A stretch of DNA of 64,000 nt. Origin: DSFO01 sp041640715. Its GTDB lineage: Archaea; Thermoproteota; Thermoprotei; Gearchaeales; Gearchaeaceae. Below are positions 7,781-15,776 of the stretch, one piece after another. Each line of letters begins with the position of its first letter. Position 1 is the first letter of the stretch. The stretch lies in the NCBI GenBank assembly GCA_041640715.1, contig JBEPZU010000001.1:62001-126000 (forward strand), written 5' to 3'. The notes under the pieces were generated by a model. That model did not search any database and had not been told where the DNA came from. It saw only the letters and a program-made list of their open reading frames with translations. The translations under genes were made by a program, and so were the position numbers.

Positions 7781-8707
7781 ATGGAAGAGATTAAGGACAT
7801 CGTATTAAAGCCTTCCATGAAGATTTCAGAGTTGATAAAAGAGTATGGTAAATCAGGTGCTTTCATGTCTAAATATCTCAGTGATGCATGCGAAGTTTTT
7901 AAAGAGATGATATTGTGTGATGACTGCTTTACATTTCTTTCTTTAACTGGTAATTTGGTTGCTACAGGGATTAGGGGGGTTATAGCTGAGATGATAAGAC
8001 AGGGTTTCATCGATGCGGTAATAACTACAGGCGGCGCTCTAGATCATGATATTGCTAGATCATTTGGAGGCAAATATTACATAGGCGATTTCGATATGGA
8101 TGATAAAGAATTGCATGAAAGAGACATACATAGATTAGGTAACGTCTTGATACCTTTAGATAGTTATGGGCCCTTACTAGAGAAAGTAATACGGAAAAAC
8201 TTAACTGCCATATTAAGCGGTAAGGATTCAATTTCTCCTAGAGAATTAGCTAAGGAAATAGGGAAGATAATAAGCGATGAACACTCTATACTGAGACAAG
8301 CTTATCTTAACAACGTTCCTGTCTATTGTCCAGGAATTGTAGATTCCGCTGTAGGCACCATTCTGTTTTTTTTATCCCAAACTAACAAATTTCAATTGGA
8401 TCTTTTTAAAGACATGAAAGAATTGCTAGATATAGTATATTCGTACGACAAAACCGGTGCTTTGATAATAGGAGGAGGAATAAGTAAACATCATGTATTA
8501 TGGTGGAATCAATTCAAAGAAGGCCTAGATTATTGTATTTACATAACTACAGCCATTGAATACGACGGCAGCCTCTCAGGAGCTAGGACGAAGGAGGCAA
8601 TTTCTTGGAAAAAAATCAAGCCTGAATCTAAACAAGTCAATTTGTTTTGCGAAGCCAGTATAGTCTTACCTTTATTATTGATGTATGCTTTAGAGGAACT
8701 GCAGTAA
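7781..8707 (+). CDS. dys: Deoxyhypusine synthase
   Basis: The 308-residue enzyme transfers the aminobutyl group of spermidine to a lysine of aIF5A, the first and in archaea often the only hypusination step. Family signatures include T-G-N-L-V-A-T-G near the N-terminus, T-T-G-G-A-L-D-H-D for NAD binding, and the C-terminal E-Y-D-G-S-x-S-G-A-R segment. This is followed by S-W-K-K-I, in which K278 aligns with the catalytic lysine. It is set between two pilin-like genes with short gaps (23 and 29 bases), an unusual placement with no evident functional link. Confidence 0.96.
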   Translation: MEEIKDIVLKPSMKISELIKEYGKSGAFMSKYLSDACEVFKEMILCDDCFTFLSLTGNLVATGIRGVIAEMIRQGFIDAVITTGGALDHDIARSFGGKYYIGDFDMDDKELHERDIHRLGNVLIPLDSYGPLLEKVIRKNLTAILSGKDSISPRELAKEIGKIISDEHSILRQAYLNNVPVYCPGIVDSAVGTILFFLSQTNKFQLDLFKDMKELLDIVYSYDKTGALIIGGGISKHHVLWWNQFKEGLDYCIYITTAIEYDGSLSGARTKEAISWKKIKPESKQVNLFCEASIVLPLLLMYALEELQ

Positions 8708-8736
8708 ATTAAATAATTTCATAAAAATAAATTTTT

Positions 8737-9168
8737 GTGAAAAAAAGGGCTATAAGTGAGCTCCTATCTTCAATGATCAGCACGGCTTTAGTGTTATCCT
8801 TAATTCTTTTCTCTTACTTTATTGTTTATGAAAATTTTTCTAAGCAATATTTTGATTTCAATAATAAGGTAAATAAATTTAAGGAATTCTCAAAAAAAAT
8901 TTTAGTAATTGAACATATTCAAATATTAAAAAATAATTCTTTAATAGTTTTAATAAGAAACCGTAGCAGTCTAAATATAACATTAGAAAAACTTGAGATC
9001 ATAAGTGATAAATCAGTAGAAGAAATTAAATTGTCAATAATCTTAGGCCCTAACGTTCTTCGTTTGTTAAAGCTTAAGCTTATAAGCAATAGTATAGAAG
9101 AAATAATTCTTTATTATGCATTTGAAAATTTTCAAGATAAACTAATATTATACGCTTCTAAGGCGTAA
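8737..9168 (+). CDS. Small type IV pilin-like protein
   Basis: A 143-residue protein starting at GTG with M-K-K-R-A-I-S-E-L-L-S-S-M and a hydrophobic helix to about residue 28. This is the classic N-terminus of archaeal pilin-like proteins, with cleavage expected after the R-A pair. The remaining domain is short, AT-rich in codon choice and predicted to be mostly beta strand. It lies 29 bases after dys and could be cotranscribed with it and with the larger pilin-like protein upstream. No assembly ATPase or platform protein is present in the window, so the pilus machinery would have to be elsewhere. Confidence 0.65.
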   Translation: MKKRAISELLSSMISTALVLSLILFSYFIVYENFSKQYFDFNNKVNKFKEFSKKILVIEHIQILKNNSLIVLIRNRSSLNITLEKLEIISDKSVEEIKLSIILGPNVLRLLKLKLISNSIEEIILYYAFENFQDKLILYASKA

Positions 9169-9200
9169 AAAAGATTGGAATTATATCGTCGAACACAGAA

Positions 9201-9209
9201 TTAAATATT
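9201..9209 (+). promoter_or_regulatory. TATA box of the phosphohexomutase operon
   Basis: The sequence ttaaatatt is centred 25 bases before the ATG at 9230. This is leaderless spacing and supports that ATG over the in-frame TTG at 9209, which lies inside or next to the box. Confidence 0.6.
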
Positions 9210-9229
9210 TGAATTGTCTTATTTCAACA

Positions 9230-10594
9230 ATGGGAAGACTTTTTGGAACAAACGGTGTTAGAGGTGTTTTCGGTGAGCTCATTTCTCCCCCTTTTGTTTA
9301 TCATCTTGCAGAATCCATAGGGAAATATTTCTCAGGGAAAGAAATACTAGTGGGCTGTGACACTAGATACACCAAGGAAGTGCTTCTTAGAGCTGTTTTC
9401 GCAGGTCTGAGCGCAGCAGGAAGTAAATTTTACTACTCAGGAATAGCTCCTACGCCTGCTCATCAATATGCCGTTAAACATTATGGTTTAGATGGTGGCA
9501 TAGTGGTAACAGCGAGTCATAATCCGCCAGAATACAATGGGATAAAAGTACTTGGTGAGAACGGTGATGAGTTACCTCATAAGGAAGAGGATAAAATAGA
9601 AGAAATATTTTTTGAAGAGAAATCATCCAATGCTGGGAATCCTACGAAATGTCTGGGCGAACTAGATAGCATTAATCCTTATGTTACTGCCATAAAAGAG
9701 AAGGTGGATTTCGAATTGATTTCTAAGAATAGATTTAAGATAATCGTGGATCCTGCATGCGGTGCTGCTTCTCTTTGTGTAGCTAAATTAGCCAAAGCTC
9801 TTGGAGTAAAGGCTTTTCTAATAAATTCTCAGCCAGACGGTTATTTTCCCTCAAGAGAACCTGAGCCTTTGATGGAAAATTTGAAGGAATTGTCAGAATT
9901 TTCTAGATCCTTAAATCCCGACCTCGCCATAGCTTTTGATGGAGATGCAGATAGAGCAATATTCTTAGACGAAAAAGGTAGAATAATCTGGGGTGATAGA
10001 AGCGGTGCAATTCTATCTAGATACGTGATAAGAAAACACGGAAAGGGGTATCTTGTTGTAGGTGTTAGTGCTTCTTCTCTAGTTGAAAAAGTAGTAAAAG
10101 AAGAGGGAGGGGAAGTGGTTTGGACTAAAGTCGGTAGTGTGATTATAACAGAAAAGATAAATGAGTTATTGAAAAAAGGAGTTTTTGCCTTTGGTCTTGA
10201 GGAAAATGGTGGTTTCTTCTATACTCCTCATCAGCCTACAAGAGATGGTTGCATGAGCTTAGCTTTAATGTTAGAATGCCTAGCAAAAACTGGAAAAAAA
10301 TTAAGCGTACTTAACGATGAACTGCCCAAATTATGGATGTTGAAGACTAAAATTGAAGCTAAAGGTGTTGATAGAAACCTAGTCATTGAAAAACTCGCCG
10401 AAATATTCTCTGGTTATAAACAAGATAAGATCGATGGTGTTAGAGTATGGTTAAATGAGAACGAATGGTTCTTAGCTAGACCTAGTGGAACAGAGCCTTT
10501 GATAAGGATATTTGCAGAATCATACTCTCAAGAATCTGCAATGGTTATACTAGAAAAAGTCAAAAATATACTTCGAGGTCTTTTGGAAAAATGA
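9230..10594 (+). CDS. glmM: Phosphoglucosamine mutase / phosphomannomutase family enzyme
   Basis: The 454-residue protein belongs to the alpha-D-phosphohexomutase family. It starts M-G-R-L-F-G-T-N-G-V-R-G and carries the phosphoserine loop T-A-S-H-N-P (S96), the metal-binding loop D-G-D-A-D-R (about 237-242) and the C-terminal phosphate-binding R-P-S-G-T-E-P (about 416-422). The F-G-T-N-G-V-R-G start is typical of archaeal GlmM-type enzymes, but glucose, mannose and glucosamine phosphates cannot be told apart by reading. The stop overlaps the E2 gene start by four bases, so it heads the operon glmM-E2-lplA-ADH. Confidence 0.88.
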   Translation: MGRLFGTNGVRGVFGELISPPFVYHLAESIGKYFSGKEILVGCDTRYTKEVLLRAVFAGLSAAGSKFYYSGIAPTPAHQYAVKHYGLDGGIVVTASHNPPEYNGIKVLGENGDELPHKEEDKIEEIFFEEKSSNAGNPTKCLGELDSINPYVTAIKEKVDFELISKNRFKIIVDPACGAASLCVAKLAKALGVKAFLINSQPDGYFPSREPEPLMENLKELSEFSRSLNPDLAIAFDGDADRAIFLDEKGRIIWGDRSGAILSRYVIRKHGKGYLVVGVSASSLVEKVVKEEGGEVVWTKVGSVIITEKINELLKKGVFAFGLEENGGFFYTPHQPTRDGCMSLALMLECLAKTGKKLSVLNDELPKLWMLKTKIEAKGVDRNLVIEKLAEIFSGYKQDKIDGVRVWLNENEWFLARPSGTEPLIRIFAESYSQESAMVILEKVKNILRGLLEK

Positions 10595-11646
10595 AATGGA
10601 TAATTTCGATGCCTAGAGTTGATCCTGCTATGGAAAAAGGAGTGATAGTAAAAATAATGAAGAAAAAAGGCGAGAGGGTTTCTAAAGATGAACTTATCTT
10701 GAAAGTAATGACCGAGAAAGCTACGTTTGAGGTTCATTCTCCCTACACAGGTTTTGTTAGCAATATATTTCATGAAGAAGGAGAGGAATTGGTTGTAGGA
10801 GAGCCAATATTAGAAATATCTGAAGAAGAAGTCAAGGAGGATATTAGAGGAGAAGAAATATTGGCAACCCCTGCTGCCAGAAGATTGGCAAGGGAGCATG
10901 GAATAGATTTACGCGAAATAAAAGGAACAGGACCCCAAGGCAGGATAACTCAAGAAGATGTCTTGCTTTACCTAAGTAAAAGAAAAGAAATCACTGAAGA
11001 AACGATCCCCCTTTCGCCTATTAGGAAGATAATAGCTCTAAGAGTCGAAGAAAGCCATAGAACAATACCTCAATTAGCCGTTAATATGGTAGTAAAGGTA
11101 GGTAAATTATTAAAGCATAGAAATGAGAATAAATTCAGTTTTGATTCCTATTTCATTTACGCTTCTTCTCGAGCATTAAAAAATTTTAATCTGCTTAATT
11201 CATATTTTAAAGAAAATAGGATAATAATAAGAAAGCAAATAAACATAGCCTTTGCCTTGAACATAAACGATGATCTTTATATGCCGGTTATAAAGAACGC
11301 TGATGCAAAGAGCTTGATGGAAATAGATAAAGAACATGCACTGCTTGTAGAGAAAGCTAAAAAAGGTTCTTTATCTTTAGAAGATCTTCAGGACTCTACT
11401 TTTGCAATAACCAATCTTGGGCCTTTTGGTATTCTAAGCTTTAATCCTCTAATATATCCTTCCAATTCAGCAATTCTAGGAATAGGGACTGTTCATCATA
11501 TCGTAGAATTCCTTGAGGACTCCTTCATAATAACTCCAGCGATAATAATGAGCCTTAGCTTTGACCACAGAATTGTAGATGGAGTTTATGCAGCTAGGTT
11601 CCTTAATGAAATTAAAAAAATAATAGAAAATGGAGATTTCGGATAG
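10591..11646 (+). CDS. Dihydrolipoamide acyltransferase (E2) of a 2-oxoacid or acetoin dehydrogenase complex
   Basis: The 351-residue protein has an N-terminal lipoyl domain (residues about 1-77, lipoyl lysine K43 in T-E-K-A-T). A peripheral subunit-binding domain follows (about 91-127, A-T-P-A-A-R-R-L-A then G-T-G-P-x-G-R-I-T). The catalytic domain ends with F-D-H-R-I-V-D-G, where H326 and D330 are catalytic. It passes the acyl group from E1 to CoA. E1-beta and E1-alpha are encoded convergently at 13365-15334. A single lipoyl domain and short linkers make it compact. No E3 gene is present; the substrate cannot be read from the sequence. Confidence 0.92.
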   Translation: MKWIISMPRVDPAMEKGVIVKIMKKKGERVSKDELILKVMTEKATFEVHSPYTGFVSNIFHEEGEELVVGEPILEISEEEVKEDIRGEEILATPAARRLAREHGIDLREIKGTGPQGRITQEDVLLYLSKRKEITEETIPLSPIRKIIALRVEESHRTIPQLAVNMVVKVGKLLKHRNENKFSFDSYFIYASSRALKNFNLLNSYFKENRIIIRKQINIAFALNINDDLYMPVIKNADAKSLMEIDKEHALLVEKAKKGSLSLEDLQDSTFAITNLGPFGILSFNPLIYPSNSAILGIGTVHHIVEFLEDSFIITPAIIMSLSFDHRIVDGVYAARFLNEIKKIIENGDFG

Positions 11647-12364
11647 GATTAGAATAATAGAAAGCAGGAACAAAGATGTTGCGATGAATTTAGCTCTAGA
11701 AGAAGCTCTTCTTGAATTGGTAAACAAATGCATGTCTCCAAGTTCTTTTAGGATTTGGAGCACTAGGCCGTGTGCTATTATTTCTTTCAATCAAAGCATA
11801 TTCGATTTAATAGATGTAAAATATTGCTTAGATTTTGGCATAGAATTAAACAGAAGGATAACAGGAGGAGGCGCTATTTATTCTGATGAAGGTAACTTGA
11901 ATTGGAGTTTTTATCTTAAAAGAAAATCCTTCGAGAAGTTATCGATCGTGGAGCTTTATAGAACAATAGCCAATATAATAATAGAGGGTCTTTATAGAAC
12001 AGCGGCGATAAAAGCTCAATTTCACGAACCCAATTGGATAGGCATTAAAGGTAATAAAATTTCTGGGATGGCAGGATATATAAAAAAGAATGCAATACTG
12101 ATCCATGGAACATTTCTAGTCTTCACCAATCAAGCTAGATTGGCTACTGTTTGTAAGCGACACCTTGAATATCCTCCGACCATGAATATAATAGAGCTAA
12201 GCCCCAATTTCACTATTGAAGATGCTCGAAATGCATTAAAGGAAGGTGTAAGAAGGAAATTCAAGGAGTATTATGAAGATGAGTTAAACGAAGAAGAAAA
12301 GGAATTAGCTTCTAAGTTAGTTGAGGAGAAATATACCAATTTATCTTGGATATTCTTGAAATGA
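11630..12364 (+). CDS. lplA: Lipoate-protein ligase A family protein
   Basis: The 244-residue protein has the lipoyl-ligase fold signature R-R-I-T-G-G-G-A-I-Y (about residues 75-84) and the K-I-S-G-M-A-G segment containing the lysine that contacts lipoyl-AMP. It attaches lipoate to lysines such as those of E2 (adjacent gene) and GcvH. In Thermoplasma and some other archaea the ligase needs a separate LplB-like subunit; no such gene is seen here, although the last 30 residues may supply part of that function. Overlaps with E2 (17 bases) and with the downstream dehydrogenase (ATGA) indicate one operon. Confidence 0.9.
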   Translation: MEISDRIRIIESRNKDVAMNLALEEALLELVNKCMSPSSFRIWSTRPCAIISFNQSIFDLIDVKYCLDFGIELNRRITGGGAIYSDEGNLNWSFYLKRKSFEKLSIVELYRTIANIIIEGLYRTAAIKAQFHEPNWIGIKGNKISGMAGYIKKNAILIHGTFLVFTNQARLATVCKRHLEYPPTMNIIELSPNFTIEDARNALKEGVRRKFKEYYEDELNEEEKELASKLVEEKYTNLSWIFLK

Positions 12365-13368
12365 AAGCAGCTGTGCTATATGGGATTAGGGATTTAAGAA
12401 TAGAAGACAGAGAAATCCCTAAGATTGGGGAAGGAGAGGTTTTAGTAAAAATCAAATATGCCCTAACTTGTGGCACAGATTTAAAGGCATACGAAAGAGG
12501 GCATCCTTACATAAAATATCCTATAATACTAGGTCATGAATACGTTGGAGAAGTGGTTGAAATTGGGAAAAAAGTTGAAAGTTTTGAAAAAGGGGATTTA
12601 ATAACAAGCGCAAACTCAGCCCCATGCTATGAATGTTTTTATTGCAAGAAAAGACTTTATAATCTCTGTGAGAGGTTAAAAGAAAATTTAATAGGTTTTA
12701 CAGTTAACGGTTCTTTTGCAGAATACATGGTTGTACCTGAGAGAATTTTAAAGGTTAATACTTTTAAAATAAGCGAAAAGAATTTCAAAAAATATGCTTG
12801 TTTAGAACCTTTGGCTTGTGTTGTTCACGCTTGGAATTTGATAAATGTTAAAGAAGATGATACTGTTTTGATAATAGGGAGCGGCCCTATAGCTATTTTA
12901 CATGCTCAAGTGGCGCTGAAACATTCTAAGATGGTTACGTTGATAGGTAAGCATGAATCTAGGCTGAAGATTGCCAGAAAATTAGGCATTGAGGTCTTAG
13001 ATTTGGAGCAAATGCAAATAAAGAAAAATGGGTATGACATAGTCATAGAAGCTGTAGGAAGCCTTGAGGCATGGAATATGGCTTTTGATCTTGTGGGAAA
13101 GGGAGGTAGTGTTTTATTTTTCGGAGGCCTTAAAGCCGGTTCAAATGTTTGTTTCGATGCTTATAAGATACATTATGGTGAGGTTAAAATTCTAGGCTCT
13201 TTTCATCATGATCCGAATTCTGTTAAAAAAGCTTTTGAAATGATAGAAAAGAAACTAATCAACACTGAATTAATCATAACGAGTGAGAGGAAATTGGAGG
13301 AAATAGAAAAAGCTCTTGAAGATATGGCTACTGGTAAAGATATGAAAGTAGGAATAATCCTAGCTTAA
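12361..13368 (+). CDS. Zinc-dependent medium-chain alcohol/polyol dehydrogenase
   Basis: The protein has 335 residues from the ATG that overlaps the lplA stop. The catalytic zinc ligands C37 and H59/E60 (G-H-E), the structural zinc cysteines C89, C92, C95 and C103, and a Rossmann fold with G-S-G-P-I-A are all present. It resembles the sorbitol, threonine and butanediol dehydrogenase branch of the family. Its place at the end of the E2-lplA operon suggests a linked substrate; if the complex cleaves acetoin, this enzyme could be an acetoin/butanediol dehydrogenase, but that is inference. It is convergent with the E1-beta gene, overlapping by four bases. Confidence 0.85.
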   Translation: MKAAVLYGIRDLRIEDREIPKIGEGEVLVKIKYALTCGTDLKAYERGHPYIKYPIILGHEYVGEVVEIGKKVESFEKGDLITSANSAPCYECFYCKKRLYNLCERLKENLIGFTVNGSFAEYMVVPERILKVNTFKISEKNFKKYACLEPLACVVHAWNLINVKEDDTVLIIGSGPIAILHAQVALKHSKMVTLIGKHESRLKIARKLGIEVLDLEQMQIKKNGYDIVIEAVGSLEAWNMAFDLVGKGGSVLFFGGLKAGSNVCFDAYKIHYGEVKILGSFHHDPNSVKKAFEMIEKKLINTELIITSERKLEEIEKALEDMATGKDMKVGIILA

Positions 13369-14351
13369 ATTAATCCGATTTTATCAGAGATGGCTTTAAT
13401 TATGGTATCTTTATTTACCATGTATTGTTTTTCTAATTGTGCGCTGAAGGGAACGGGGAGGTCTGGTGGAGTTACCCTAACTATAGGTGCATCTAAATAA
13501 TCAAAGGCATTTTCCATTATTAGCATAGCTATCTCTGAGGTTATGCTGCCGCTCTTAACATCGTCAGCTACGATCACGACTCTACCGCTCTTCTTAACAG
13601 AGCTTATAATAGTATCTAAGTCCAAAGGAACTAAAGTCCTAGGATCTATCACTTCTGCATCTATTCCCTTTTCCTCAAGTTCCTTAGCGGCGTTGAGAGA
13701 TTCAATTACGCATCTAGAAAATGCTATTATCGTTAAATCTTTACCTTTTCTTTTGATGTCTGCTTTTCCTAGAGGTATTAAGTACTCTTCTTCAGGGACT
13801 TTCCCTTTAGTTCTATACAAAACCCCACTTTCTATGAAAAGGACAGGATTTTCATCTCTTATAGAGCTTTTAAGTAAACCTTTAGCATCATAAGGAGTGG
13901 AAGGCATCACGACTTTTATGCCCGGAGATTGTAAAAACCATGAAGGGAAGAATTGGGAATGCTGAGATCCGTGAACTCTTCCTAAACTATATTGAGTCCT
14001 TATTACAACAGGAGCCTTTAATTGTCCTCCACTCATGAAGCGAAGCTTTGAGAGATGAGTTACTATCTGGTCCATCGCTATCGTCAAGAAATCCATATAC
14101 ATTATCTCTGCAACTGGTTTCAATCCTGCTAGGGCTGCGCCTGTAGCTAACCCAATTATGGCTATCTCAGAAATGGGCGTGTCTATGACCCTCTTAGGAC
14201 CAAATTCTTGAAGCAATCCTTGAGTTACCTTGTATACTCCTCCGAATACCCCTACCTCTTCACCTAAAATTATCACCCTCTCATCTCTTCTCATCTCTTC
14301 CCTTAGGGCTTCTCTTAAAGCCTCTACGTAGGTTATTTCTCTCATGCCCAT
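13365..14351 (-). CDS. 2-oxoacid (or acetoin) dehydrogenase E1 component, beta subunit
   Basis: The 328-residue protein matches the transketolase-like E1-beta family. It has the N-terminal E-A-L-R-E-A-L-R-E-E-M start, the G-E-E-V-G-V-F-G-G segment containing the TPP-activating glutamate, the D-T-P-I-S-E motif and a C-terminal transketolase domain. It forms an alpha2-beta2 E1 with the product of the overlapping upstream gene. The two genes overlap by ten bases. They run toward the E2-lplA-ADH operon, so the complex is split into two convergent units. Confidence 0.94.
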   Translation of the reverse strand: MGMREITYVEALREALREEMRRDERVIILGEEVGVFGGVYKVTQGLLQEFGPKRVIDTPISEIAIIGLATGAALAGLKPVAEIMYMDFLTIAMDQIVTHLSKLRFMSGGQLKAPVVIRTQYSLGRVHGSQHSQFFPSWFLQSPGIKVVMPSTPYDAKGLLKSSIRDENPVLFIESGVLYRTKGKVPEEEYLIPLGKADIKRKGKDLTIIAFSRCVIESLNAAKELEEKGIDAEVIDPRTLVPLDLDTIISSVKKSGRVVIVADDVKSGSITSEIAMLIMENAFDYLDAPIVRVTPPDLPVPFSAQLEKQYMVNKDTIIKAISDKIGLI

Positions 14352-15334
14352 ACTAGGTTATAGAGTTCTTTGAAATCCAAAACCTCATCTTTTATAGCTT
14401 CGTTTACAGCCTCTTCTATAGAAGAACTTATCTCTTTTTCAATGCTTTTGACCTCCTCCTCGTTTATGATCTTCCTTTCAATCAGTTTTTCTTTATAAAT
14501 CCTTATAGGATCTCTTGATAACCAATAGTTAACTTCTCTAGGATCTCTGTATTTCCCTTCATCGTAAACACCGTGTCCTTTCATCTTATATGTCCTAGCT
14601 TCTATGAATACTGGTCCTTCTCCTTTTCTTATCATTTCTACAGCCATTTTCGTTGCTCTATAGACTGAAATCACGTCGTTTCCATCTACGACTAAAACTT
14701 CTTGGTTGTACGATGCAGCCCTTTCAGCTATGTTGCTTGAAGATATAGCTCTAGAAATGTGCGTAGACATTGCATAGAGGTTATTTTCACAAACAAAAAT
14801 GATAGGTAATTTCCATAGTGCTGCTATGTTCATTCCCTCGTGGAATGCTCCTGTGTTTGTTGCTCCATCTCCGAAAAAACATACCGTGATCAAGTCTTTG
14901 TTTTGATATTTATTTGCAAAAGCTATTCCTGCAGCAATAGGAATGCCGCTACCTACTATTGCTGTAGCTAGCATCACTCCATTCTCTACATCTATAGCAG
15001 CATGCATCGATCCTCCAAGACCTTTGCATGTTCCTCCTTTTTTACCAAACATTTCCTTCATCAACTTCTTCATTGGAACTCCTTTAGCTAAAGCGTGGCC
15101 ATGGCATCTATAAGTAGTGACGATCAGATCTTCCTTCCTTAAATTACTACAAACACCTACAGCTACTGCTTCTTGACCTAGATAAAGATGGGCTGGTCCT
15201 ATCAATATGCCTTTTATTAAGAAAAGTTCCTCGATCTTCTCTTCGAATTTTCTTATCTCGATCATTTTTCTTAATAAGAGCTTGGGGTCTTCTACGATTT
15301 CAAATTCAGCGCTTTCTATGGTTTGTATGGTCAT
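14342..15334 (-). CDS. 2-oxoacid (or acetoin) dehydrogenase E1 component, alpha subunit
   Basis: The 330-residue protein carries the TPP-binding motif from G-D-G (155-157) to N-N (184-185), the Y-R-C-H-G-H-A-L-A-K-G segment and K-G-L-G-G-S-M-H, as in pyruvate and acetoin dehydrogenase E1-alpha subunits. It decarboxylates the substrate and hands the acyl group to the lipoyl arm of E2. A TATA box 25 bases upstream of its ATG suggests it opens a leaderless E1-alpha/E1-beta transcript. The wording of the K-G-G-T-C-K-G-L-G-G-S-M-H region is closer to pyruvate/acetoin-type than to branched-chain-type enzymes, but substrate remains open. Confidence 0.94.
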   Translation of the reverse strand: MTIQTIESAEFEIVEDPKLLLRKMIEIRKFEEKIEELFLIKGILIGPAHLYLGQEAVAVGVCSNLRKEDLIVTTYRCHGHALAKGVPMKKLMKEMFGKKGGTCKGLGGSMHAAIDVENGVMLATAIVGSGIPIAAGIAFANKYQNKDLITVCFFGDGATNTGAFHEGMNIAALWKLPIIFVCENNLYAMSTHISRAISSSNIAERAASYNQEVLVVDGNDVISVYRATKMAVEMIRKGEGPVFIEARTYKMKGHGVYDEGKYRDPREVNYWLSRDPIRIYKEKLIERKIINEEEVKSIEKEISSSIEEAVNEAIKDEVLDFKELYNLVWA

Positions 15335-15354
15335 AAGTTTATTATCGCGCGGAA

Positions 15355-15364
15355 AATATTAAAT
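15355..15364 (-). promoter_or_regulatory. TATA box of the E1-alpha/E1-beta operon
   Basis: Read on the minus strand this is ATTTAATATT, centred 25 bases upstream of the E1-alpha ATG. The spacer holds a CGCGCG run, unusual in this AT-rich sequence. Confidence 0.55.
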
Positions 15365-15420
15365 GAATAGAAGCTTAACTTGAAAAAATAAAATGTGAGG
15401 ATTGCATAATATATAATGGT

Positions 15421-15524
15421 GCGGGGGTTCCCGAGCCAGGACAAAGGGGCAGGACCCTATAATAGGGTGCCACACTTAAGATCCTGTGCGGAGAGCTTCG
15501 TGGGTTCAAATCCCACCCCCCGCA
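15421..15524 (+). tRNA. tRNA-Leu (anticodon TAA), intron-containing
   Basis: The acceptor GCGGGGG pairs with CCCCCGC, the T arm is GTGGG-TTCAAAT-CCCAC and the long variable region marks a class II tRNA. The anticodon stem CAGGA/TCCTG closes around a 27-base stretch; removing 20 bases leaves the loop CTTAAGA with anticodon TAA (UUA leucine codons). The mature tRNA would be 84 bases, with discriminator A and no encoded CCA. The intron is described separately. Confidence 0.93.
15454..15473 (+). other. Non-canonical 20-base tRNA-Leu intron in the anticodon stem
   Basis: The intron lies between tRNA positions 30 and 31 (or 31 and 32, because of a repeated A) instead of the usual 37/38. The precursor can fold as a relaxed bulge-helix-bulge: GGCA pairs with TGCC as a four-base helix, flanked by three-base bulges GGA and ACA, and the intron body forms a hairpin CCCTA-TAA-TAGGG. 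Cutting after the second bulge base on each side removes exactly 20 bases and restores the anticodon stem. Confidence 0.8.
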
Positions 15525-15776
15525 CTAATTATCGGTTGCTATCGTGATTTTTGCTATATTCCTAGTGATAAGCGTAAATGCTCATGGTTAATGGCAAGAC
15601 TGTTTACTATAGCCTGGGCTTAAGATTTAAAGAACTTGGTGAAAAGACCATACAATAGCTTTGTTTCTTCTTGACTTATCAGTATTCGAAGTTCCAAGGA
15701 TTTATTTCAAATTTTCATCCGATAAAATCTTAATCAGAACGTCAAGCTGTTTGAATTTATCGTTATGTTTTTCTTT
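15525..15776. other. Non-coding gap downstream of tRNA-Leu
   Basis: About 250 bases with no credible gene. A short open stretch near 15583-15655 on the plus strand reads M-V-N-G-K-T-V-Y-Y-S-L-G-L-R-F and then stops. On the minus strand a stretch just upstream of the GH57 stop codon reads N-D-K-F-K-Q-L-D-V-L-I-K-I. Both look like protein-like scraps and could be remnants of a decayed gene, but neither is long enough to identify. Confidence 0.4.

Noticed and set aside
13543..13893. Open reading frame of 116 codons on the plus strand inside E1-beta
   Set aside because: It is antisense to a well-conserved gene, has a serine/leucine-rich composition typical of shadow frames and matches no family.
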